Positions 11,121-24,500 of a stretch of 64,000 nt of DNA are shown piece by piece. The stretch spans positions 186,001 to 250,000 of the forward strand of contig JBCAMK010000005.1 of assembly GCA_038503065.1 (NCBI GenBank). Direction: 5' to 3'. This DNA is from Paragyromitra xinjiangensis (taxonomy: Eukaryota > Ascomycota > Pezizomycetes > Pezizales > Discinaceae). Below the pieces are notes generated by a model. That model searched no databases. It saw nothing but the letters and a program-made list of their open reading frames with translations, and had not been told where the DNA came from. Positions within the stretch are counted from its first letter, which is position 1, and each line of letters starts with the position of its first letter. The position numbers and the translations under genes were made by a program.

Positions 11121-12953
11121 TTAGGCTTAGAGTGGACTTGAGGAGATGGTGATGGGGTTGGGAGAAATGTTGGGGGTAATTAGAGTTTGCCAAGGCTATG
11201 TAACTATGGGGTGGTAACGCAGAGTTTAGTTTTTGATACCTGTGCCTATCCGCTGCAATAGCTAGATACGTTATTTAATTCCGATATTGCATATTACATG
11301 GATACTGTTGGATAAATTCTTCGCTGGTTGTGGTGGTGTCATAGCTGGTCACTCGTCGATAACCTGCCTCAGCAACGATTAAAACTAACAGAAACTATGT
11401 TCTCTTTCAAACCGTTAGATGACTGGGCTACTTAGCATTACCGTTGAGGTTGCTGAAATTTGGGTCCTCGTAGAGCCCTAGGTTGAAATTTGTTGGTGGG
11501 GGCTACATGCAACATACCTATGAGAGTGAAGGAAAAGAGCTGATTCTGGAGATTAACCTACTGAACTTTGCTCGTAGTACCTCAATCAAGAAATTTATGT
11601 AAGGGAACCAGCCAGAGTTCAAAGCACAGGAGGAAAAAAATCAAACTGGCGGGGATCTGAACAAAACCAAACCTGTCCCAGAACTTTCTGGGGGCCGACG
11701 GGCGAAAGGCAGAGTGTTAACAACTATATCACTTTTTTTGCCGCCATGCCTTTCTCTTAGTTTGCCGCCCTTTGAACGGAACGGGAGAAATCCGGTTATG
11801 CAGGGGTTGGAAGAGGCTGACCGCGTCTGGCTTTGCTGTAGCGGTACTTGATGCTCTTTGCTCACTGAGACTGACTCCCCTTGTCCTACTATTTTTACTC
11901 CCTTCTTACGCCCCTGCATTATCATCCCATCCATCCCTCCTTCAAGAATATTCAATCGCCCAAGCAACGGGCGAATGCATTTTTCCCTCAAACACGACTA
12001 GCTATCTAACAAGATTTACATAACCCTACCTAAACGAGCCATGCCAAACTTCACCAACGTCTCGAAGAAACCCCCAGAATGATCGAAAGTCTTCAAGAAA
12101 TCTTTGATTCACGTGACTTGGAAGATATCAAAGAAGAATCGGCCCGTAGAGCTATGAATGGCATTCACAACAAAACCAACCGCAGGAGACGTATCTCATT
12201 AAGCACTAACGGAAGGTTTCCCAATTGACAACTCATGGCCATAGTTCATACCCAACTTGCCTCGGGGTTAAGGATATTATCTTGCCTTGAAAACATAGGG
12301 TTGGGGAGCTCACCTACTAGTAGGGCAAGAGGAGGAATCTTTTAAGGAGTACTAGAGGGATTTTGAAGCTGATACTCAGCTCATTTTGGGCGGATTGACT
12401 TGTTTGATTCTCTTATATCGCAATGTGAGTAGGAGTTAAACGCCTATAGCAAGCTGCTTGATTTTTCTCTTTCCGTTTCAAATCACTGATAATTATTCAT
12501 TAGTGGCTTGATCATGCTCTCTCAGTGAATTCTGTACCCCTCCCACCCAATTTTCCATTCGTTGGCTTTTCATGGAGGACTTACTCGAAAGGTGGTATAC
12601 GAGATCTTTCTTTTCATGGACGGAATGGGTATCATTCTCGAGTACATCTCTAGGTTTAACAGATAGTAGGGCCGGCTACAAGTTTTGTCCTCATGGTGAT
12701 CGATCGGGGAAATAGAATTAAGTTCCAGAAATATGATTAAGCTACTATTTATCGGTGACTACCTCTTGAAATAGTACCTTCCAGTTTAAGTCCCGTTGAT
12801 TACATAGAAGAAAATACTGGCAAGTGATTCCCTCTCTCCGCACCATTGAATCTCAAAAAAACGCAACTAAATTCAATGAATATTTACACCTTATTTGCTG
12901 AATCACCTCCACTTCCAAGTTTACAAAACGACTATTCCCTCCATCCAGAGAAA
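11121..12953. other. intergenic, no gene seen
   Basis: Overlapping open frames at 11641-12023 on both strands have no features; the rest is AT-rich. Nothing supportable. Confidence 0.45.
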
Positions 12954-13370
12954 ATGTCCCACATTCACAAACCTACTCATACACGCGCCGAGCAACTCGC
13001 GACGGACATTGCCAGCTTAAAGTTATTATTAGCCTCTAGAGAATGGGATCATCTCGTTCGGACCAGGGAGCATATCCAGGCTTCGAAAGAAATCGAGGGC
13101 CGTGTCGACGAACAGGAATCGGTTTTATTCCGGCATAAGCAAAAGTTGTCCAAGTTAAGGACGAATCACGAGAGTTCACATCCGATCTGTTTGAGGGTTA
13201 AGGCTGCCATAGCCCGGTGTAGATTGGCTCTTCGAGAACTTTATAGCGTAACGGATGAGGAGGGAAAAGCATTTAAGGCGTACCAGGAGGATTTCGACTC
13301 TGAAACGACGGTTCTCGAGGATGACTTAACAACCCTAACCCTTAGTTATTTTGGCGCTGGAGGGAAGTGA
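12954..13370 (+). CDS. hypothetical helical/coiled-coil protein
   Basis: Intronless 138-aa frame, almost wholly predicted helix, with heptad-like runs (ATDIASLKLLLASREWDHLV, VDEQESVLFRHKQKLSKL) and an acidic C-terminus. I chose the ATG at 12954 because it has a good context (GAGAAAATGTCC) and begins the helical part; an in-frame ATG at 12876 would add 26 residues. No known domain, signal peptide or membrane segment. Confidence 0.5.
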   Translation: MSHIHKPTHTRAEQLATDIASLKLLLASREWDHLVRTREHIQASKEIEGRVDEQESVLFRHKQKLSKLRTNHESSHPICLRVKAAIARCRLALRELYSVTDEEGKAFKAYQEDFDSETTVLEDDLTTLTLSYFGAGGK

Positions 13371-14110
13371 GTTTAGGGAGTTTCCCTTCTAAAAGGTACT
13401 TGGTATCCCTTCGCCTACTTTCAAGCACTGCTAACCACCCTGCACTAGGGCTTTTATTTTGTTTTTACTAGAAATTATTGTACGCAGTCAATTTCACTCT
13501 ATACGCTGACCAACTATTTTTAGTAAATTAAAATTTCCTATTTTGTTGGCTCTCTGTTAGATATATATAAGTATCACGTTTTAAAGTTTTTGCTGGGGCA
13601 ACCTAGCATTCCGAGTTGAAACTCCTAGTGGTAATTGCTTGGTGCTTGTTGCCTGTAATCTTTGCTCGCCTTGTTTAGGCCGCGAACGCTACGATCCGGA
13701 TGCAACAGAAGCTTTGAGACTTGAGTACATGTATGTTGGTGTTAGGACACCTCCATTAGCGTGATGCTCTACAAATAGAATGCTTTTTGCCCCTTCTCCT
13801 CGTCCTATCTGCCGATCGCGAGCGATTCTCTACAATCTTTTTGCTCTTCGATATCAATATCGCAGCTTATTATTTAGTAGCTAGCTATAAGAGTTATACA
13901 TTCCACAGAGCGAGCAAATGGCGAAAGTTCAGCGTTTTAGAATAATGATACTAGGCCATTTGCCGGTGTTGTTCAAATGGCTTACCGTGGACACATGTAA
14001 ACACGTACATCCTGTGGAGGCTGAATGAGTGTAATTTCGCTGCAGCAGTCAGTACTTGTCCCAAAACTCGCTGCTCAGCGAGCCTAGTTTTCTATTAAAT
14101 TCGTGTTAGG

Positions 14111-14252
14111 TAAAAAAATCAAAAAGAAGGCCTGAACAGGCTTGCCTTCTAAACCCAGTGCGTGAAGAATTAACTTCCCTGGGAGGGATTCGTACCTGCG
14201 GTCCCCCGGCCCCTCTGGGCGACACCATAGCCGTTAAGCTACAATGGCTGAT
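14111..14252 (-). mobile_element. tRNA-derived SINE-like element, copy 1
   Basis: About 142 bp, near-identical to the copies at 54402 and 58264. The 5' half has a Pol III A-box-like TGTAGCTTAACGG and a B-box-like GGTACGAATCC, but no acceptor stem can pair, so it is not a functional tRNA. The 3' half ends in a hairpin (GAAGGC..CCTGTTCAGG..CCTTC) and a T run. No protein-coding capacity. Confidence 0.65.
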
Positions 14253-17223
14253 GGTATGGAAGTATCGGAAGCGCTCTTGCCTCACACTTCCACACTTTAG
14301 GCCTTCGAGGGAGCATTAAAATTTTCTGATTCACAGTAGCGTCTTCTCGCCTTCTCCAAAGAGCTTTTTCGGGGGAGGGTATAGAGGTTTTCATTGCTGA
14401 TGGATCTAAAAGAGATGCTGCTATGACATGTTAGAGTGTTTAGCTAATAATGGAGACACAATAACGTTGGTTGGAAAGTCTGTGGCCTAGGTGACTGATC
14501 GAGGGGACAAGATTAAGTTCCAAAGTTTAGCTGCGCTAAGTTTTACCGCTTGTGCTAACAATTCATTTTTCAGTTCCAACCCGGTATAGATGTAGTAGAG
14601 TTTAGCCCGAAGAGCGGGATACGATGGGTTTGAACCCGGTTGTGTAAGAATAACGCTAGTAAAATTGTCCTGGCTGAGCACTTCTTAGGGAACACCAGGC
14701 TATCTTCACCCTATTAGATTTAGGAAGGTTCAGAATCTTGGTATTGCGACAAGCATTCTTTTCATCTCCATTTGGTAATATCGACTAGAGAGCAAGAGAC
14801 GGGTGCATGTGTAGACAGCCCCGACAGCCCCTCCGCTACTTAGCTTCATCGTGAATAGCCTAGCGGCTGGGGTTCTAACTGATTGTGATATTGTTAGTCG
14901 TGACCAGGTGCCCAGTTTCTCTTCCGCAGGGCCAATGAGCCGGCCACTTTCTGGGCAGTATACGAATGCAAGCAAGTTTTTCTGCTAATTGGTTGAGTGA
15001 TAAATTCATTCATTACGTATATCCAGCCGCCTTGCTTATAATACGAAAGGAAATCCAGAATCTAGGTACACTCGCCCGGAACAGGCACAGCAAGGTGAAC
15101 CTATGGACTTTCGAACCCGGTATCTAAAACAAAAACACAAAGCCCAGAACGAAACACAGCTGACTCGTGACTTTATCACCCCGAACAAAAACAATTCGCC
15201 CCCACAAAATCTAGTCTTCGATCCGTGATTCTTGTCTCATTTGCCTAAAATATAAATTTAATAATGTGTCTCAACGTTGCTCTGTAGATAGATCCTTTTG
15301 GTCTTTATCTTTAAATGAGAGCAGCGGTTTCCTGCCTCGTTTGTCCTCCCCAGCGCGTACTTCCGTATTCCTATCTAGGCCGCTGTACCCACCATATCAT
15401 CTGGCCGTAAACCGGTGTAGCGTAGATACTAGGAACTGAGGAGAAGGCGGGCGGGCTTCCTGTGAGGCATCAAAGTATATGGCAGTCCATTAAGAATTTT
15501 TTTAGAGTGGGGGAATCGATTAAGAAGTTATATCAATCTCCAACGTTGGCTGTAGTTTATAGAGGTCGAGAGGTGAAAGAAGACTTGATTGATTTACCCT
15601 CTACTGTAGTACTGGCCCCGAATTTATAGAGGGCACACGCAGCTAGTACAGGAAAATTTCTTTATAGGCTCCGGAACTTCTGACCTCGTTCTCTAGTGTC
15701 TCTACTAGAGCCTCCACTAGACCTCCTATCGATCCCCGATTAGGAAGCCCGTTTTCAACATTGACAAGTAGATAATTACTGAGTGATGATCTATGAATTG
15801 GAAAGTGAGAGGTAGGGAGTATCAGCTTTTCGTTGAAGCGAGCATAGAGGGTGTCGCTCCTTCAAAGATTGTGATATCTACATGTACTTATCGGGGAGTC
15901 AAAGTTCTAGTCTGGTCACCTGACACATTGTATTCTGTGCAAGTCACCGCCACCGCCACCGCGCCACAGATCCGCGTGCTGCTCCAAAAACGGCGCAGAG
16001 CCGCGCAGAGCCTCATGAGATTCTACATAGCTATGAGCCCTTATATTTGGCCATAATATATAAAGAGCATGTTGGTAGAAGCGAGTTTTCTAGACCGAAG
16101 CGTCCTATTGTAGGCCCCAAGGAGATGTGCCTGCTGCTGTGCGGTAAAGTAATATTAAGGTCTTAGCGTTTCTTAGTGTTGCCCTATCGACCAGGGAAGC
16201 TGGGCAAACGGCCAATAGTAACGGCTCTTTTACCTTCAGGAAATACATATGAAACGAGGAGAAGTTGGTTGTTAGTACCCTACCAAATTTGCCACACGTT
16301 ACTGCTTCTTACTCAATGTACTTTCGCTCGGGAATCCGCTACTGATCCGTGTCTTATGTGATATTTTAGCCCTTGTGCTGCTTCATCATGCGCCGGTTTT
16401 AAGTCTAATTCTGTGACGGCGCGTATAAGATATGTGGCTTTTCTCCCTCACTCCAGTTTAACCCACTAGATATATCACCATCCATTCGACTCTCATCCAG
16501 TAATTTGTTCTATTCCGCCTGTGGGGGCGAAGCCCTGTAAAGTCGCCAACCACCATTTTCGTGGTTAAGTCTACCGTTCCCGAAGAGGACCCACAGTCTG
16601 GTGACTGCTTGTCCCTGGCGGACTTCTAACGGAATACCCCATATGGCGCTGAAGCAGTATGCTGACAAAATTTATTCAGTTTATCCGGATTCTGTCTGGT
16701 GCTAGTAGTTGTCGGTGCAGGTTTGGCCCCAACGCATGTCGAACCCATTTGGGGCTTCTTTCTCAGCAACTCCCCGCTACAAATATTATGTATCCGCTTA
16801 TGACCTCCCGAGAATTAATTTTTTATTGGCAGCCAAGACTGTTTTCCGAGTTCGTTTTCGAAATGTTGCGAGAATCGGCCGTTGTTCAGCATTGACACTC
16901 GCTTTGTTTATTCGGAGGTGTCTATTAGCATGGGTAGTAGGGGATTTGAGAGATGCCTATAATTTTGTACTGATCGGAGATAATGAATTTTGTGAAGGTC
17001 TCCTGCTTTGGTATCTTGCTTCTAGATCTTGCTTTTCCTGTAGGGCTCTAATCATTGTATGAGTTTCTCCGGTGGCAAGGATAGTGCTGCTACTTTCTCT
17101 AGCGGTGGGTACCGCCCCTGTCTGCTGCCAGTTTTCGGGGGAGACCGTGAAGAATTCAGTGCTTAAGTCGTTTCTTTGAAGTCGCCGTTAGCTAAACTGC
17201 TATTTGTGAGTATTGATATGAAA

Positions 17224-17367
17224 TGTTGGAGATGCTTCCTAATACGGGGCTTGGCCTTCGGAGTCGGAAATGATTGAGAGACAGGCACCCGAGAGAGTAT
17301 TTAGATAGGGGCCGTATGCCCACCAAGCAAGCGAGCAATCAAGCCTTCTATTCCTCCCTACGTGCTC
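17224..17367 (+). repeat. dispersed repeat, copy 1
   Basis: About 144 bp shared with 63379-63546, from TGTTGGAGATGCTTCC to CCTACGTGCTC, nearly identical. It lacks a 24-bp expansion (variants of CCCGAGCACACGGGCACTCG) present in copy 2. No clear terminal inverted repeats; probably part of a larger mobile element. Confidence 0.7.
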
Positions 17368-17819
17368 ATTACAACATGAAACGAGAAATATCGCCACGAT
17401 GCTTTCCGGATTTTCTATTCCGGCATTTTGTTGGAATTTATTCGTCTCCCGTTTTTGGCATGAGTTGTATGGCGAGTGAATCCTATTTCAACCTTCTCGT
17501 TCTGTAATCTAATTGTTGAATCGGGAGATCTGTGGAGGGAAGTTATCGCAACGAGTGTCGTTTACCCCACTGATGGGGTGGTTATCCATCACAACCCTCT
17601 TGCTGAGTTCCACTGGATCTGCGGTGGCCTCTTTATATTCAGGGCTGCCTGCCATGCCGGTGGTGCCGGGAGGTATAGTGTCTCGAGGTTTAGGGTTAGG
17701 GGAGGCTGCTGATTCTGTGCTATAAGCTTTAGGGTAGACTCGAAATACCAAGAAGCTGCTGTTCGACATCTATTGTAAAGGCTTATACCTAAATAATCAG
17801 AGCCAGTGAATCAGGGAGA

Positions 17820-18580
17820 GTACAGCTTGCTGCTGATAGTGGTAATAGTGGTGAGAAACTTTAAGATGGCGGGGCAATGGGATGGAGGGGCTCAGACGAA
17901 CTTGAGAAATGGGAAGCAGGAAGAGATGAAGATGAAGTAAGAAAGAGTAGGAAGTGATGATGGAAATCGTAGCGATGGAGATATTAAGAGTTGGGGTAAT
18001 AGAAATAGTGATGGATGGAGATGGAGATGGAGAGAAAACTGAAAGTGATGGATAAATGAAAGTGAGATGGAGATAAAGATGGGGATAGATAGATAGAGGA
18101 TGGTGGGTGGAGTGGGTGGAGATGGGGTTGATGGTGATCGCGATGGTAGCGGTGATGGGGATGAGGTAGGGATGGAGATGAGGGAGATAGTGATGATAGT
18201 AGCAGTGGTGGAGATGGGACGGGGATGGAGATAAGGATGGTGGCGATGATGATGGTAGTGGTGGCGGTGGGGAAGATAAGGGTATGGTCACGGCGATAGC
18301 GGTGGTGTAGATGGAGATTAGGATAATGGTGGTGGTGGTGGAAACGGAGATTAAGATAATAATGATGGTGATGGTGGCGGGATGAGGGAATTGGTGGTGA
18401 TGATAAAAGTAGTGATAGAGATGGGGTGGGGATGGAGATAAGGATGATGGTGGTGGGGATGGAGATAGGAATGATGGTGATGGTGATAGTAGCGGTGATG
18501 GAAATGGGATAACAACGGAGACGAGAATGATGGGAATGACGATAGTATAGAGATGGAGATAGGGATGGGAAGCTAGAGAC
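17820..18580 (+). repeat. purine-rich GATGGA-type tract
   Basis: About 750 bp of imperfect GATGGA/GGTGAT/GGAGAT units on the plus strand with very few C or T-rich stretches. The long minus-strand frames across it (rich in His, Ser, Ile, Pro, Leu) are products of the simple sequence and not genes. It lies 3' of the membrane-protein gene ending at 19211. Confidence 0.75.
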
Positions 18581-18599
18581 GAAGGAGAAACTTGCTACG

Positions 18600-19210
18600 A
18601 TTAGGAAGACGACGTAGATAGAACTCATACCCATCATATTCAGAAAGTGTAAGACAAAGCAAACAAGAAAACCAAGACAACCAGCTTGCTTCATCTCCTC
18701 GCTATCAGCCAGAAGACAATGCAAATTTGGAGAGAGAAGAACCAAAGTCCAACTCTCTCCGTGGAATGAAAAAGGAAGACGCGATACAAGTATCGCGAAA
18801 TCCCCAAAGAAACCACTGACGGACACCGGAACAGCAAATTGTTTAGCACCTAAACACCACGAAAAGGCAAGCACAGGGAGGAACAGGCTCTGGTGGCCCG
18901 CGCCGGTACACAGATATCAGACTCACAGGGAACGGAAATGTTGATGAGTGGGCCATGCCCCTGGCCGGTCCCCACTCAACTTAAACACATGGAGGGATAC
19001 AGGCCGAAACCAATCCCGGTACTCAGACAGGAACAGCAGGTTAATTTTGATGGGAGGTAACGACTCTCCTCATCACACATGGGTGGATTGGCTCGGGAGG
19101 CCAATCCGGTACACAGGAGGTGGATGCGTAAAGGGACAGGAACAAAGGCATCACCCTGACCGCTCTCTGGAGCAGCGCATCAGGGCCCAGACCACTAGTA
19201 ACTGGTACGC
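18600..19210. other. 3' flank of the membrane-protein gene
   Basis: No gene I can support; a minus-strand frame running into the purine tract starts here (near 18874) but is not convincing. Confidence 0.4.
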
Positions 19211-19953
19211 CTACCAGTCACCATCGTGGTCCAGTTGCTGGAGAATCCAGTCTGCTGTCTCCACCGACCAACAGAAGATCTCCCACGCCACGGCGGCGCA
19301 CCTTCTGGAGATCGAAGGATTTTTGCGGGACCTTCGTCTCCTCTGCTTCTGCTCCTTAGCAGCCGTGACCCTGCCGAAGTAGTAGCAGAGGAGGCCGATG
19401 GCCCAGATCAAGGTCCAGATCCACCAGAAGTTGGAGCGGAAGTAGTTAACTTCCGACTCCATCAACGGCTTCGCCGAGACCCAGCTCCTTTCGGTACCCT
19501 CCAAGCTGATGGCAACTTGTTGGGTGGTGGCAACATGGGCACTAGAGTAAAATGGTAATATATTAGTGGAACCCGCTGAGGCAGCGAGAAACGAAAGAAG
19601 AGGAAATGGAGAAAGGAAATAAAGTATAATCGAACGAAGGGAAAGGAGTTTGACAGTGTAGGGATAACTGCAGGCTGGTGGAATAAGGGAAAGTAGATGA
19701 TTGAAGTGGGAAGAGGAGATGAAGGAATCGTGATGAAGAAGGGAAAGAAGAAAAACAGTAAAGATAAAAGAAAATGAAGAAAGATGAAGAAAGAGAGGAA
19801 AACTTACCATGAACACGAAGGATCATCACCCGGAATCGCCAACAAGCCCTGCAAGACTTGATCGACGACTCCAGACCCCCAGAAGGCACTCTCCTTGCAC
19901 GATGATGCGAAGGAGCAAAAACTAACATACGTTGAACTCAAAATATCTGTCAT
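19211..19953 (-). CDS. hypothetical single-pass membrane protein
   Basis: Exons 19953-19808 and 19541-19211, with a 266-nt pyrimidine-rich intron (GTAAGT..TCTAG), give 158 aa. The intron is long for this region. Residues 87-105 (FWWIWTLIWAIGLLCYYFG) are a clear transmembrane helix, followed by a strongly basic segment (KEQKQRRRRSRK), so the C-terminus is probably cytosolic by the positive-inside rule. There is no clear signal peptide. The start has an A at -3 and a TATA box about 42 nt upstream. I do not recognise the family. Confidence 0.65.
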
Positions 19954-19994
19954 TGTGAACTGGAGAAGAAACAGAGGAGGGGAGGGGGACCCCC

Positions 19995-20001
19995 TTTTAT
20001 A
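19995..20001 (-). promoter_or_regulatory. TATA box of the membrane-protein gene
   Basis: Minus-strand CTATAAAAGGG, about 42 nt upstream of the ATG at 19953. Confidence 0.6.
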
Positions 20002-20076
20002 GTTTTGGCCGTCGGCGAAAAATAATGGAATCGAGCCTCCTGGGGGGTGTTTGCCAAGGCTAGAACTTGGCATCAC

Positions 20077-21524
20077 CTAGAGGAAGCAGTTTTCCATAGT
20101 ATTAATTATGATGGAATCTATTGGAAGAACTTTTTCTTTGCTAGAGCCAAACGCTCACTACACATACAGTTTCGTTAGAGATTTGATTTGATTTGGTATA
20201 CCCTGATACCACCAACCCACCCATCGTCACGCATAGTACAAGTTGAAATCGAACTGAGTATCGCTGACGCTAGACATTATGGGCGATAAATTAGATCGCA
20301 GATCCCACCAAAGCTAGGGGAACGAAGAGTTATCACTACAATCCGCTGGGATACTCCCGAAAACCAAGGGCTGAAGCCTTCTTCCCGTCTAGGTCCTATC
20401 TTTTGGAAGTCACGTTTCGGGTTTCGGGAAATATCGTCTGGCTTGGACGTTCGTTGCCATCTTCAATTCCCACAGCCCAACCGCCCTCGAGTAAGCATCG
20501 AATTCCCTCTAGTCATTCCACTCACTAGTTGCGTTTCCTAGGAGATGATGTCGCTCTGGGAATTGTTAAAGTCATCGCTCATGCATGTCTAGGTCTCATC
20601 TACAACCTCATAACAGCGCTATCTACTTATGGAACGACGGGTTTAAGATTCGTTAGGATTATAGTGATGTGTTTTAGACCTGGAGGACAAGGGCTGATTT
20701 TATGTCTATCAGAGTTTGACATAGACTGTTGGGGAAGCGTGGGGCTCGTTCCGCTTTGGATTAGGTTGTCACAAGCATCTAGGTAGGGATCGTCTTCCTA
20801 CAGGTGATAACTAGTGCTGCTAGCTTTCACGCCTCACTGCCGCTACCCCAATCTATCATGCCATTTATTCCAATCTGAGATCTATTAAGATCCTTTTCAA
20901 TTTACTTTAGAGCTGCTGAAGTCGCTATCGATGGTAAACTAATTGCGGATATTTTAGATTTTGTTTCGGCTAGAAACATGGGGGAATGTACCTAGTATTT
21001 GCTAACTGTGTGCTAGGTGAATATTGATTCTTGTGGATACTTGTTCGACTTATTGACCCTCTAGGCACGCCCCAAGGGGAGAGTTGCCTCCAGCCGAATA
21101 TCCAAACATGCCGGGAGAAGTACGATGTGTTCTCTTAGATACATAGACGGAAAACGAAATGCTCATACGCTATCACTTGGATCTTTCCATCGCTTCTACG
21201 GGGTTATGTGGTGGCCTCTCAAACAAGGTAATACATCACTAAACTTTTCGGGTATCATGCACCTGAATAAAGGTTATGTTTTTCTTTATTGAGACGTATC
21301 AGCTACGTACAAGTCAATAGCGCTTACCGCTAGTGCAGGAGTTCGGCCCCAGTGGTAGTGTATTCCTAACAGCCACTAACTAAACCGTTGATATAATAGT
21401 ACTCTCTAGCATCTTCATTTGGCCTCTGTAAAGATTTTTGCCCATAGCTTATCCACACTCACTCTTTGACTCTCAGCTCGCCATTTAAAAAGAATCTGGA
21501 AGTCTCAGGAATTGTGGTCGTCTA
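20077..21524. other. intergenic, no gene seen
   Basis: Short frames only (for example 20529-20786), without features. Confidence 0.45.
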
Positions 21525-24500
21525 TCACGGATAGTCGTTTGATGGATATAATGGCTTAGGGGTGGCTGGATCCGCTAAGTCTCTCGCCCCCCTGTTATAA
21601 CTGTCATTAGTACTGCTCAGGGGTGGAGAGGTAGCAATTGGTATTGAGCCCCTGCTATTTCCGACCGGCCAGTTTTCGGCGAGATTGGGGGGACCAGCCA
21701 GAGGATTTTCTCTCGAATAATCTATATCTTGGGGCATTATCTCATCCGTCACATTTCGCGGTCTAGATGGAGGCAAAACTTCTAGTCGATATCTTTCAAT
21801 AATACGGGATGTTCCAGCCTGCTTCGACCATCGGGAAATGGCGCGCTCGAAAGCTTTTGTTTCTTTTAATAGCACAGCTTTATCTCCAGGAATAGCTTCT
21901 GATTCGTGCTGGTTCCCGTTGCCGGAATCCAACGGCAAATTACTGCCAGAACAGTTACTACTGCTGGAAATTCCGTCCGCTGTTTGGTTCGCTAGAGTAT
22001 TTCGTGTTACTTGACTTGCTTCTGCTTTGCTTCTGTGAATGAACCAAGGGTAGTGTGAGGGGCATGATGGGAGTTGTTCCCAAAAGGGATCAATGGGTGG
22101 GATTTGATCGTTGATTGGACCCAGATATGCAGATTGCGGTATATCAGCTGGTTGCTTATGCCAAGGACGCTACAGGATGTCTTACTGTTTATCATCCGTT
22201 GCACTTTGGAGAGGTTGAGCGGAGTGAATGTTACTTACTTGGTTTCTCCCGTAGCCGACGGGCAGAATTTCATAGGCTCCGTGCTCTGCACCAGGAGATA
22301 GCTCCTGAAGTTTCCTCGCTACAGATATGGTGGATGGAGATCCAGAGAACTTACTAGCCTCCCAGTCCTTTGGTATTTCTGCTACAAGTGGCTGCGTTAT
22401 TGGAAGGCAGCGTTGATTTCTTGTGTAGGGCTTTGTGCTGGTTTTGGGAGACAGTAGCTCTAGATATCGCACTGCTGGTGGAGGCCATGAGTATTGTTGT
22501 AAAGGTAATGGCAATGACGGCCCTTGATATGGGTTTAGTATCTCCGGGGGGTCAGGAACATCCCATTTCCGAAGATTCGCGGACTATCAAAACCTTAACT
22601 TGGATCAAAGGCTCGACTATTCAGTGTAGGGGTTCGTGGTTTTAGATACCTTGCTAATCGGGTGTTCCAATGGGTTGAAGAGGTTAGCAAGACTATACCA
22701 GAAGATCATCAGAAACAAAAGACTTGGTATGTTTAGCGCCCATAGCAGAGGGACTTCTGACCTCGGAATCGATGCGGTATCAATGATATTATCGCCTTCT
22801 GTGAGTCTTTCCTGAAGCTGCCCCGGGCGTTTCGGGGTGGGTAAAGGTTCAAGGCCAAGATCATGGCTGCTGGTTATGTTAGTAATACGATATCGCTCAA
22901 CCTCTAGATCAGGTGTATCTGCATCTCTGAAGGCAACATGTATCACTATCAATCAATACCTTTGCGCGCTTGAGTCTTTCAAGATTTCCGACACTCCATT
23001 TACTTTTTGATGGTTCTCTTCAAACATGAATCCGCCCTGGTTTGTATAATCTTTGCTCTCCCTTTCAACCTCTTGCCCGGGCTTGATTGTCTCGCATTCC
23101 GGTTCGGTTTCTTGGGAAGCTGCTATTTTAGCTCCTTGGGTTTGCCTTGCCCCGTGATCTTGGGCGTCTCCGGAGGGATCTGGCTCTTTATCTTGTTCAC
23201 AATTGGTTGGGGTTGGTTGGGATTCATTCCTTGAGTTCCCTTCCTTAGTATTTACCGCAGCAGTCGGATCCTGGATTATCTTCACGTTGACACGCTCGGA
23301 TTTGCGATTTGTGGCAGCACTCCTCGTCCACAGTTTCCAAGATTCAGAACTTTGGGCTTGTTGTTGATCAGCAGTAGCCAATCTACACCCAGTAAGTGCT
23401 GGAAAGTTTTTAAGATCGTGAAAATCCGGCTGAATTTCCTGCAATACCGGCTGGCATACCCCTTCATCAATAATGCCCTTTTCAAGAGTTTTTTCTTTTA
23501 ACTCCGTATCTACCAGGTGTCGCGCAGCTGTTCCGGAGTTCCCCCCTTCGAATGTTTCAAGGCCCACAGGGGAGGCAGGGCGCTGGCGAGATACCGAATC
23601 CTGCTCTTTCTCGAGAGGACTGTCATTGAGGTTATCTATTGCACACATTGACTTAGAGACTGGTGATAGTTCCATCTTCTGGGCAATTTGCCCATGATGC
23701 GTAGCCACTACACCCCCTAGAATGGCACAGGTATCTCCGAGAGATGTTGAGCTCTTGATAATCACCGCTGTGTTCATGGTTTGCCCAGAGTTCAAAGCAT
23801 TTCGAGGCTTAATGTCCCTAGGGGTTACTTCTAAAGTTTCTTTTTTTGCTTCCGGAAGTGCCACCGGCGGGAAAACGGTAACTGGTGTACTCTTCGACTC
23901 TTCGACAGCTTTGCTTCTACTTTTGTGCGCTCGGGTTGAGTGTTTCGGTCTCTTTTTTAGAGCGATCTCATCTCCGGGGTTGGGTTTCTCAATTATTGCA
24001 ACGTTTTTTGAGGGAATGATCTTACTCAAAGAATTCGTCTTGCCTCGTTTAGGCTTTTTTGGCGCGGATGCCCGGGTGTCTTTCGTCACCAGCTGGGATG
24101 TCTTACCAACTTTTGCAGCACCGCATTCATTGTGTGGTACGGGTCTATCCAGTAAAAGACCAGTTGATTGCTTTTCTAGAGGCTTTTGTGTTTCAGGTCT
24201 CTTTTCACTAGTGTCAATACCGGATAGTGAAGGGGACTGCTCGGTCGTTGACCTCTCTTGCGATGGGGAGCTAGCCGGCTCATCTTTTGGCTTAAGGGCG
24301 AATTGGAACGGCAGCCTCTTAACAGCTTTAGCCTTTTTGCGGCGATTCTTTAGTGGATGAAGTTGCTTTGTATCAACCGTGTGCGAGCTTTCTTTTGATT
24401 GTATTGAATTTCTAGAGATGAACTGATGCTGGTCACCCGGGCCATCGCTATCTAGTGCGAGCTGCTTTGGTTGCTGTTGCTGCTGCTGCTCATATTCCGT

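Larger units (their letters stand above)
13371..17796. other. gene-poor, repeat-rich DNA
   Basis: About 4.4 kb without a credible gene. It holds a SINE-like copy (14111-14252) and one copy of a dispersed repeat (17224-17367). Many stop-broken short frames (15793-17770) may be relics of mobile DNA, but none carries a recognisable transposase or polymerase motif. Confidence 0.5.

Noticed and set aside
11641..12023. Overlapping 116- and 83-aa ORFs on opposite strands
   Set aside because: Mutually overlapping, no features, likely chance.
17797..18874. Long minus-strand frames (164 and 296 aa) rich in His/Ser/Ile/Pro
   Set aside because: They translate a GATGGA-type simple repeat; composition follows the repeat and the two frames overlap.
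20529..20786. 85-aa ORF
   Set aside because: No homology, splice or promoter support; hydrophobic stretches are weak.
22927..22959. 33-nt intron in the large gene
   Set aside because: Too short for this genome; the 93-nt alternative from the same donor has a TTACTAAC branch site and fits the frame.
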